This document shows positions 1-5,202 of a stretch of DNA of 5,202 bases, piece by piece; position 1 is the stretch's first letter; each line of letters begins with the position of its first letter. The position numbers and the translations under genes were made by a program. Under the pieces are notes generated by a model, which was given only the letters and a program-made list of their open reading frames with translations, had not been told where the DNA came from and did no database searches. This stretch comes from Phycisphaerae bacterium (GTDB lineage Bacteria; Planctomycetota; Phycisphaerae; JAAYCJ01), in NCBI GenBank assembly GCA_012514125.1, contig JAAZAW010000227.1, forward strand, positions 1-5,202, read 5' to 3'.

Positions 1-1050
1 GACGGCAGTCACATTCGAACGTTGCTTTTGACTTTCTTTTTTAGACACATGAGGCCGCTCATTGAACAGGGGCGAATCTACATCGCTCAACCACCGCTGT
101 TTCAAATGGTTAAACGCAGCAAAGCCGAATATGTGTTGAATGAAAAGGCGATGAATGAACGACTGACGAATCTTGGTATCGAAGGAACGGCCCTGGTGGT
201 TCGAAAAGTCGATGAAAAAGGTGAAATCACCAAAGAAATCGCCGGTGAATATTCCGGTCAGCAACTTAAAGAACTCATCGGACTCATTGATGAACTGGAA
301 GTCAATCTGAGTATTTTAAGTCGACGGGCTGTGAACATTAAATCTTTTCTTACCGAAAAATACGACAAGGAAGATCGGTTCCCGACCATCAGTGCCACCC
401 TTAAAGGTGAGACTCATTTCTTTCACACGGAAAAGCAGTTTACTGAATTTTGTCAACAGGCTGAAGCCAGGTATGGTCACATTGAAGTTGACGATGGGAC
501 CGGCTCCAATGGTCAATGCGAGGAATCTCATGCGGAAACCCCGCAGACGGAGCAGACCAGGCCGACCTGTATTATTGTTCGCACCGATATGAGCGAAGTG
601 GCCGGGATCAATCGGATTGCCCAAATTCTTGGTGAAACCTATTATTTCATGATTAAAGATTATTTCCGCGACTGGGAAGAAAACGTTGCCGGTCAGGTTC
701 TGCCGACACGTTTCAGTCTCAAACTTGAAGAAGGTGAGATGCGGGATATTCCCAATATTCCTTCTATTCCGCGAATGATCCGTGAATACGGCAGTGCGGG
801 GATAGAGATCAAACGTTTCAAAGGTTTAGGTGAAATGAATCCGGAAGAACTCTGGTCCACCACGATGGACCCCTGCCAACGAAGCATGCAGCGGGTCACC
901 ATCTCGGAGGAACCCGACGATCCGGCCCAGTATCAAATCGATATCCGGGAAACCGACCGTATCTTCTCGATTCTTATGGGCGAGAGTGTCGAGCAACGCC
1001 GAAATTTTATCGAGACACATGCAACCGAAGTCAAGAATCTGGATGTATAA
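1..1050 (+). CDS. gyrB: DNA gyrase subunit B, C-terminal part (5' end outside window)
   Basis: This is the ATPase-bearing subunit of DNA gyrase, which with GyrA introduces negative supercoils in the cytoplasm. The frame is open from base 1, and the first residues, DGSHIRT, are the end of the TOPRIM DxDxDGSH motif, so the window opens on the third metal-binding Asp. The ATPase and transducer domains, roughly 500 residues, lie outside. After IAQPPLF (TOPRIM) there is a long insertion, about codons 56-265, containing a polar, low-conservation linker near codons 165-185. The conserved tail then resumes with KRFKGLGEMNPEELW (codons 271-285), TTMDP, and a C-terminus ending EVKNLDV. E. coli GyrB also has a large insertion at this position; the long insertion distinguishes this protein from Gram-positive GyrB. 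GyrB rather than ParE is favoured by the QRRNFIE..A end and the insertion. The TTG at base 22 is an internal Leu codon, not a start. The stop is TAA at 1048-1050. Confidence 0.97.
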   Translation, partial: DGSHIRTLLLTFFFRHMRPLIEQGRIYIAQPPLFQMVKRSKAEYVLNEKAMNERLTNLGIEGTALVVRKVDEKGEITKEIAGEYSGQQLKELIGLIDELEVNLSILSRRAVNIKSFLTEKYDKEDRFPTISATLKGETHFFHTEKQFTEFCQQAEARYGHIEVDDGTGSNGQCEESHAETPQTEQTRPTCIIVRTDMSEVAGINRIAQILGETYYFMIKDYFRDWEENVAGQVLPTRFSLKLEEGEMRDIPNIPSIPRMIREYGSAGIEIKRFKGLGEMNPEELWSTTMDPCQRSMQRVTISEEPDDPAQYQIDIRETDRIFSILMGESVEQRRNFIETHATEVKNLDV

Positions 1051-1080
1051 TATTAGAAGGCCCGAAACCAATAACAAGAT

Positions 1081-1086
1081 GGAGAG
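1081..1086 (+). promoter_or_regulatory. Ribosome binding site of the small lipoprotein
   Basis: GGAGAG lies four bases before the ATG at 1091. It favours that start over the in-frame ATG at 1079, which overlaps this site and has no purine-rich motif at a normal distance. It also rules against the start at 986, which lies inside gyrB. Confidence 0.65.
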
Positions 1087-1090
1087 AATA

Positions 1091-1273
1091 ATGAAACGTT
1101 CGTTAACGAAATTGTTTACCGGTGCATACATCAGCCTTGGAATTTTAACGATGACTGGATGTAACAGCATGATCAAGGGGCTTGTTATCGATCAGTTCGT
1201 CGGTTTTGCCACGGCCATCACCAGTGCCGGTATTACCAGTCTGGTCCAGTTAATCCTGGGTGGAACCCAATAA
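1091..1273 (+). CDS. Small putative lipoprotein of unknown function
   Basis: This encodes 60 residues that I do not recognise as a named family. The N-terminus has the plan of a bacterial export signal: basic residues (K2, R3, K7), a hydrophobic stretch (about residues 8-21), then T-G-C at 22-24, so Cys24 could be lipidated after cleavage by signal peptidase II. Position -3 is Met rather than the usual Leu, so the lipobox is imperfect. The mature part would be only about 37 residues, hydrophobic and rich in Ile, Val, Leu, Ala and Gly, and would probably lie on or in a membrane. The gene starts 40 bases after gyrB with no terminator between, so co-transcription is likely. It ends just before a strong stem-loop. 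A good ribosome site, a plausible signal and a clean stop support a real gene; the short length keeps confidence moderate. A short membrane peptide rather than a lipoprotein is the alternative. Confidence 0.6.
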   Translation: MKRSLTKLFTGAYISLGILTMTGCNSMIKGLVIDQFVGFATAITSAGITSLVQLILGGTQ

Positions 1274-1285
1274 TTCTTCGACAGC

Positions 1286-1334
1286 AAAATAATCCGGCGA
1301 TCTGTTCTTAACAGCAGGTCGCCGGAGTTATTTT
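1286..1334. terminator. Bidirectional intrinsic terminator between convergent genes
   Basis: A stem pairs 1293-1304 (TCCGGCGATCTG) with 1315-1326 (CAGGTCGCCGGA). It has one G-T wobble and a ten-base loop. The stem extends outward past a single unpaired G at 1327 by pairing AAAATAA (1286-1292) with TTATTTT (1328-1334). The GC-rich core is therefore followed by a T-rich tract on either strand. It sits 12 bases after the lipoprotein stop and 7 bases before the stop of the opposing minus-strand gene, as expected for a shared terminator. Confidence 0.85.
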
Positions 1335-1341
1335 CATCCGA

Positions 1342-1794
1342 TTAAACACGAACCTTGACGACCACTTTTTTTACCTGCTGTGGTTCGTGTACGACGATGC
1401 AGGGCATATGGGCGTCCTGAGGCGCAAAGATGGCGAACATTCCCGCGTTCAGAGTCAAAAAATCGCCATGCCCGCTAAAGAGGACGAAATCATTTTCGGC
1501 ATCGTAAGGCTGGCTCGCGACAAGCGCATCGAGATTTGCATAACCAATCTTTTCAGTACCTTCCACGACATATTGGATATCGAAATATCGCCGATGGGCT
1601 TCCCACACACCACTTTCTTTCGGCTTCGTCTGATAGGATTGAATCAGCGCATAAATGTCCGAGCCGTCGATGGGATATTTTCCCGGTTCCATGGTGGTCA
1701 AATCACTGGATCGAAGGAAATTCAACCCCATTGTGATGCGTGAGTTCAACCTTGCGTACATCTCAGCGTTTGTCAGTAAATCGATAATCATCAT
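1342..1794 (-). CDS. YhcH/YjgK/YiaL family protein (DUF386, cupin-like)
   Basis: This 150-residue protein spans a full member of the family that includes E. coli YhcH (NanQ), YiaL, TabA and the EbgC-like proteins. The family is cytoplasmic and has a cupin-like beta barrel with a metal site. Some members help with sugar anomer or sialic acid metabolism, and TabA affects biofilm formation. Visible family marks are WEAHRRYFDIQ (residues 64-74, giving E65, H67, D72 and Q74), EGTEKIGY (78-85), YDAENDF (97-103), GMFAIFAPQDAHMP (118-131, with H129) and the C-terminal VKKVVVKV. No sugar transporter or catabolic enzyme lies nearby, so the substrate cannot be inferred. Two ATG codons are in tandem (1794 and 1791); ribosome spacing favours the second, which would remove one Met. 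It is the last minus-strand gene, 83 bases after the upstream gene, and its stop is close to the shared terminator. Confidence 0.93.
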   Translation of the reverse strand: MMIIDLLTNAEMYARLNSRITMGLNFLRSSDLTTMEPGKYPIDGSDIYALIQSYQTKPKESGVWEAHRRYFDIQYVVEGTEKIGYANLDALVASQPYDAENDFVLFSGHGDFLTLNAGMFAIFAPQDAHMPCIVVHEPQQVKKVVVKVRV

Positions 1795-1796
1795 TT

Positions 1797-1800
1797 CTCC
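1797..1800 (-). promoter_or_regulatory. Ribosome binding site of the YhcH-family gene
   Basis: On the minus strand, GGAG is followed by AA and then two tandem ATG codons. It is only two bases from the first ATG (1794) but five from the second (1791), so initiation at the second is more likely. Confidence 0.55.
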
Positions 1801-1877
1801 AAAGATGTAAAACGAACAAGTTTCGTATTGCCTGTAGCGTCATCCTATTCAAAACGAAAGCATTCCGCCATAAAAGA

Positions 1878-2408
1878 TCAGGGGAAATTCCAATATTTTT
1901 CAGGCGAAAGTTGCCTGGAAATCTTTGTCTGAAATTCTGACTCGCTAACCCGCCGAACGACGATCGCACCATCCATAAAAACAATAATACTTCGCCACGG
2001 ATCGGAGAAGACCGGTTGATGAGGTTTTTTGCAATATCCAACAAGAGTGCCCTGCGGCAGTGTTCCCGGGCCTCCTAATCCTTCAAACCAGTATTCGTAA
2101 TGATCGATCGAGTATCGTCCTTTTCGAATATCCAGAAACCCTAAAATCTGCGGCAGCTTTCCATGAGCGATGCGGTAATCTTCGATCGCCGTCGCTATGC
2201 GCTGAGTCATCCGTTGGCAATCCATGCCCTGAGGTAACGATCGATACCAGTTGATCAAAAAAATCAATCCAAACCCGACCGTCATAAGGATTCCAATTGA
2301 ACGAAACAAGTTATTTTTCCGACGTTTGAGAATTCGAGTTCCTGCGGATGTCATGGTCGGTTCCGAGCCTGCCGATGTAGTTCGGATATTTATTTCGTTT
2401 GGTTTCAT
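1878..2408 (-). CDS. Single-pass membrane protein with pilin-like H...DG tail, function unknown
   Basis: With the ATG at 2408 the product is 176 residues. Residues 1-33 are polar and end in a basic cluster (K28, R29, R30, K31). Residues 37-53 form one transmembrane helix, leaving a domain of about 120 residues beyond it, probably outside the cytoplasm. AIEDYRIAHGKLP (74-86) resembles the region after the helix of type II secretion pseudopilins. GTLVGYCKKPH (120-130) followed by VFMDGAIVVRRVSESEF (143-159) resembles the 'H...DG' tail of planctomycete prepilin-like proteins. No GFTLxE-type prepilin cleavage motif precedes the helix, so it is probably not a processed pilin. The start is uncertain: the site before 2408 is weak (GTGGGTG), and the frame stays open to a TTG at 2474 that overlaps the miaB stop as TTGA. 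It is probably co-transcribed with miaB. I recognise no named family. Confidence 0.75.
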   Translation of the reverse strand: MKPNEINIRTTSAGSEPTMTSAGTRILKRRKNNLFRSIGILMTVGFGLIFLINWYRSLPQGMDCQRMTQRIATAIEDYRIAHGKLPQILGFLDIRKGRYSIDHYEYWFEGLGGPGTLPQGTLVGYCKKPHQPVFSDPWRSIIVFMDGAIVVRRVSESEFQTKISRQLSPEKYWNFP

Positions 2409-2470
2409 TGCAAATTCACCCACTTCATAATATCGACAGTCATGACAAGAAATCATCTTCCGACAATAGA

Positions 2471-3865
2471 TCAAACGACTTCGCCAAACAGCGTCAACGA
2501 AGAGGCCGACTGAATTCGAACTTTCGTAATCGTTCCCGTTATGGTCTCCAACCCGTCAAAAATAACAATCTTGTCTTCCACCGTTCTGCCCACCAATTGT
2601 GACAGGGTCTGTTTATCGGCACGATTCTTTTTGGAGGTTCCTTCCACCAGAACCTCGACGATTTTTCCCACCATCGTCTGATTATCTTCGTTTGCAATCC
2701 GGTCCTGCACCTGAAGCATCTCGCTATGACGCGCCGATTTAATTTCCTCAGGAATTTCCTGCTCCGGTGTATACTTTCCGGCTGCCAGGGTTCCGGGGCG
2801 AATCGAATATTTGAAAATGAAACAATTTTTATATCGAACTTTTTCCAGAAGTTCGATCGATTGTTGATGGTCGTCTTGTGTCTCGGTGGGAAAGCCGACA
2901 ATGAAATCGCCCGCGATACTCAAATTGGGAACGATTCGACGGCCTTGTTCGAGTAAATCCAAATATTGTTTGATCGTATATCTGCGATTCATCAACTTCA
3001 ACATCCGATCAGATCCATGTTGCGCGGGCAGGTGCAGATAAGGGCACAGCCTCGGTAACTCCGCCATTGCCTCAAAAATCGCCGGTGAAAAATCCGCGGG
3101 ATACGACGTGATGAATCGAATTCGCGGAATCGAACAAGACTCGTGCACCAAACAGAGCAACTCCGCCAAACCGACTTTTTGGCCCTGGTGATCCTGACAA
3201 TAAGAACTGACCGTTTGACCGAGCAACGTGATTTCCTTGCATCCTGTCCGGTCGATTCGTCGAACTTCCTCAAGGATATGATCCACAGGCCGCGAGCATT
3301 CAGGTCCTCGCGCAAAAGGCACAACGCAATAACTGCAAAAATTGTCGCATCCGCGCTGAACGCGGACGAATCGTTGAAAACCTTCGCCCACCATAGGCCG
3401 TTGCACATCCAGCGATTCCAGTTCATCACAAAGTGCTTCCTGGCCTGATCGAATCTTTCGAAAATCACTGACGGCAATTTTCGCAGAAACTTTTTGATCG
3501 GCTTTGCGCTGCAACAGGCTTTGTGAAATCAGCCGACCCAACTCGTGCAATTCGGCCGGACCGCAGATAATGTCAACGAAAGGGGCTTTATTGCGAATCA
3601 ACTCCGGCGACCGTTGAGCGAAACATCCCATCACCGCAATGATCGCAGGAGTGCCATTTTTTTTCCGCAAATGATTAAAATGCCCCAGCCGGCTCAGCGC
3701 TTTCTGTTCCGCATGATCGCGAACCGAGCATGTATTCAAAATGGTCACGTCCGCCTCGGCAACATCTGTTACCGGCTGATAGCCCAATTGCCCCAGCAAT
3801 CCCGCCACAAGCTCGCTGTCGAGCTTGTTCATCTGACAACCCAGTGTTTCGACATAAAACCGCAT
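2471..3865 (-). CDS. miaB: tRNA-2-methylthio-N6-dimethylallyladenosine synthase MiaB
   Basis: MiaB is a cytoplasmic radical-SAM methylthiotransferase that turns i6A37 into ms2i6A37 in tRNAs reading UNN codons. The 464-residue product is full length. The N-terminal methylthiotransferase domain carries C10 (ETLGCQMN), C46 (NTCSVR) and C81 (MGCFAQR), which hold the auxiliary 4Fe-4S cluster. The radical-SAM motif is C173-x3-C177-x2-C180 (RGCDNFCSYC), followed by VPFARGPE, then LGQTVSSY, an LHLPAQHGSD block (about residues 281-290), and GDFIVGFPTET. The last 70 or so residues form a TRAM RNA-binding domain. MiaB is favoured over RimO and MtaB by the NTCSVR and LGQTVSSY signatures and by the intact Cys set. 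AAAAGGG lies four bases before the ATG. The gene follows cysE by 64 bases with no clear terminator. The miaA gene that makes its substrate is not in this window. Confidence 0.97.
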   Translation of the reverse strand: MRFYVETLGCQMNKLDSELVAGLLGQLGYQPVTDVAEADVTILNTCSVRDHAEQKALSRLGHFNHLRKKNGTPAIIAVMGCFAQRSPELIRNKAPFVDIICGPAELHELGRLISQSLLQRKADQKVSAKIAVSDFRKIRSGQEALCDELESLDVQRPMVGEGFQRFVRVQRGCDNFCSYCVVPFARGPECSRPVDHILEEVRRIDRTGCKEITLLGQTVSSYCQDHQGQKVGLAELLCLVHESCSIPRIRFITSYPADFSPAIFEAMAELPRLCPYLHLPAQHGSDRMLKLMNRRYTIKQYLDLLEQGRRIVPNLSIAGDFIVGFPTETQDDHQQSIELLEKVRYKNCFIFKYSIRPGTLAAGKYTPEQEIPEEIKSARHSEMLQVQDRIANEDNQTMVGKIVEVLVEGTSKKNRADKQTLSQLVGRTVEDKIVIFDGLETITGTITKVRIQSASSLTLFGEVV

Positions 3866-3929
3866 AATACCCTTTTCATCGATCCGGTGAATGAAAAAAC
3901 ATTACTGTCCAATGATCCAACTAATTCTA

Positions 3930-4910
3930 TCACAATTTGTTTTTTTCGTCGGATATTTCTTCGACTTTCATCGGCCGATGATTGCGATATTTTAACTCCG
4001 GCGACTTAAGCGACACGGTGCACCTGGGCGGCACGGACGATGTGATAAAAACGTTTCCGCCAATAATCGAACCTTTGCCGATGACCGTGGTTCCTCCCAG
4101 AATCGTTGCGTTGGCATAAATTGTCACATCGTCTTCGATGGTCGGATGACGTTTGGTTCCACGAATCAACCGGCCTCGTTCGTCTTTCGGGAAACTCAGC
4201 GCCCCGAGTGTCACGCCCTGGTAAATTTTAACGTTCTCACCAATTTCGGTCGTTTCGCCGATCACAACGCCCGTACCGTGATCGATAAAAAAGTGTTTAC
4301 CGATTTTAGCACCGGGATGAATGTCGATTCCCGTCTGACCGTGAGCGTATTCCGTCATGATCCTCGGCAATAGCGGCACCTGCAACTCCGACAATTCATG
4401 AGCGATCCGATGAACCGTAATCGCAAAAAGTCCCGGATATGCCAAAATGACTTCGTCCGTATTGGTTGCCGCCGGATCGCCGTCATACGCCGCCTGAACG
4501 TCGGTCTGCAAAATCTCACGCAATGCTTTGATTCGATGCAGAAACAAAAAGGTCTTCTGTCTCGCCAGACGCCGCGTCGCGTCCTCATTGACTGCTTCGC
4601 CCTGTGCTTCGAGTATGTAGGTAATCGCGTGCCAGATCTGTACACACATTTTACTCGAAAGCTCTGTGAGAAGCTCACCCGCGTAAAACGTCATCATGTT
4701 ATACGTCAGATCATGCCGACCGTGATACCCCGGATACAAAATCGGCAATAACAGATTAATGATCTCCACCGCCTCCGATCGATTCGGCAGATATCGCCGA
4801 TTTAAATAATGGGTCTTGGGCGTCGATTGATAATTGTCCATCAATTCACTTACCAGCGCCGGAATTTCACTCTCCAGCGGGCAAGCTCGGCATACGCAAA
4901 TATCTTCCAT
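3930..4910 (-). CDS. cysE: Serine O-acetyltransferase (EpsC type)
   Basis: This enzyme transfers acetyl from acetyl-CoA to L-serine, giving O-acetylserine for cysteine synthase, in the cytoplasm. With the ATG at 4910 it has 326 residues. An alpha-helical N-terminal domain (about 15-180) leads into a left-handed beta-helix (about 195-300) of hexapeptide repeats: TGIDIHPGAKIG, GTGVVIGETTEIG, ATILGGTTVIGKGSIIGG. By alignment with E. coli CysE, D196 (DIHP), H211 (IDHGTG) and H255 (KRHP) match the catalytic residues D143, H158 and H193. A nine-residue insertion before KRHP (FPKDERGRLIRG region) is typical of the EpsC branch, for which epsC is an alternative symbol. The open frame extends upstream to 5159, but that segment has no family resemblance. 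The N-terminus carries an odd cluster, C5, C7 and C10. No tail like the one that lets E. coli CysE bind CysK is evident; the C-terminus is charged and ends NKL. It is the first gene of the minus-strand cluster. Confidence 0.96.
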   Translation of the reverse strand: MEDICVCRACPLESEIPALVSELMDNYQSTPKTHYLNRRYLPNRSEAVEIINLLLPILYPGYHGRHDLTYNMMTFYAGELLTELSSKMCVQIWHAITYILEAQGEAVNEDATRRLARQKTFLFLHRIKALREILQTDVQAAYDGDPAATNTDEVILAYPGLFAITVHRIAHELSELQVPLLPRIMTEYAHGQTGIDIHPGAKIGKHFFIDHGTGVVIGETTEIGENVKIYQGVTLGALSFPKDERGRLIRGTKRHPTIEDDVTIYANATILGGTTVIGKGSIIGGNVFITSSVPPRCTVSLKSPELKYRNHRPMKVEEISDEKNKL

Positions 4911-5202
4911 GGAACCCTGGTCTCCTATTTCCTTGATATCTGTTTTAATGTTTCTAGTGTAGCGACTTTTCCAAAAGAGCTGAATAGAAAAATCACATCT
5001 TCCATGATTCTTCTTGTTCAGATGCATTGTCAGTGAACATTGTTGCCCCGTTGCCAAAAAATCGGCAGTGTGCAATAGAATAAATTTGTAAACTTTTACG
5101 ATCCTTGGTATTATCAAAAGAATCTTGCAAACACCAGGAAATTTCCATAAAGGTTTCATTACGTTGAACTTAACATTAATACAAATTCAGTCTATCGCGA
5201 AA
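4911..5202. other. Upstream region of cysE, no recognised gene
   Basis: This AT-rich stretch probably holds the promoter and leader for the minus-strand cluster. I found no convincing -35/-10 pair and no clear riboswitch. Visible small structures are the perfect 10-base palindrome GGAAATTTCC at 5137-5146, the short inverted repeat GTAAA-CT-TTTAC at 5088-5099, and a near-tandem GTTGCC repeat around 5043-5055. The minus-strand frame is open from 5159 into cysE, but its translation looks like chance coding: it has no family motif and no ribosome site. Confidence 0.5.
4915..4926 (-). promoter_or_regulatory. Candidate ribosome binding region of cysE
   Basis: On the minus strand, AGGAG ends 11 bases before the ATG at 4910, rather far, and AGGG ends 4 bases before it. 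Either could serve. No comparable site precedes the distal in-frame ATG at 5159, so the pair supports the 4910 start. Confidence 0.5.

Noticed and set aside
986..1090. Longer start of the small lipoprotein inside gyrB
   Set aside because: It would overlap gyrB by 65 bases and bury the export signal. The ATG at 1091 has a well-placed GGAGAG and puts the signal at the N-terminus.
1387..1743. 118-codon plus-strand open frame opposite the YhcH-family gene
   Set aside because: It is antisense to a gene with clear family motifs, and no ribosome site or recognisable protein is visible.
1807..1850. Possible promoter before the YhcH-family gene (TTGAAT, 17 bases, AATACG on the minus strand)
   Set aside because: The -10-like element matches the consensus at only about three positions, which is too weak to call.
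3545..4009. 154-codon plus-strand open frame opposite miaB and cysE
   Set aside because: It lies antisense to the miaB 5' end and the cysE 3' end, both strongly recognised, and its translation has no coherent domain. It is a shadow of the coding strand.
5047..5070. Possible terminator around the GTTGCC repeat and the run of A upstream of cysE
   Set aside because: The only pairing is a short TGCC/GGCA stem with the A/T run in the loop rather than after the stem, so it is not an intrinsic terminator.
4911..5159. N-terminal extension of the serine acetyltransferase up to an ATG at 5159
   Set aside because: The extra 83 residues have no resemblance to the family, and no ribosome site precedes 5159. 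The ATG at 4910 has purine-rich sites and gives a length closer to what I would expect for an EpsC-type enzyme.

Overview
The window looks like ordinary chromosomal housekeeping sequence from a Gram-negative-type bacterium. The best guess is a member of the Planctomycetota, possibly the Phycisphaerae/Sedimentisphaerales side. That placement is an inference. It rests on the long insertion and closing residues of GyrB, the MiaB sequence style (an LPAQHGSDR motif followed by MNRRYT), an EpsC-type serine acetyltransferase, and a membrane protein with an 'H...DG' tail like those common in planctomycete pilin-type proteins. Base composition is moderate and fairly even. I see no integrase, transposase, CRISPR array, tRNA or rRNA.

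Left arm, plus strand (1-1273): the 3' part of gyrB enters from the left edge already inside the TOPRIM metal motif and runs to a stop at 1050. After 40 bases comes a 60-residue putative lipoprotein that is probably carried on the same transcript. A strong stem-loop at 1286-1334, with A-rich and T-rich flanks, can terminate transcription from both sides.

Right arm, minus strand (1342-4910), read right to left: an EpsC-type serine O-acetyltransferase (cysE), then miaB, then a single-pass membrane protein of unknown function, then a YhcH/YjgK/YiaL-family protein. Gaps are 64, 62 and 83 bases (with the chosen starts) and no terminator stands out between them, so they could be one operon. The 292 bases upstream of cysE hold no recognised gene and are the likely promoter/leader region.

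Functional links are modest. Serine acetyltransferase commits serine to cysteine synthesis. Cysteine supplies the sulfur for iron-sulfur clusters and, through them, for the methylthio group that MiaB adds to tRNA, so a cysE-miaB transcript makes metabolic sense but is not proven. The two least understood genes are the small lipoprotein after gyrB and the membrane protein after miaB. I did not find a convincing new multi-gene system.
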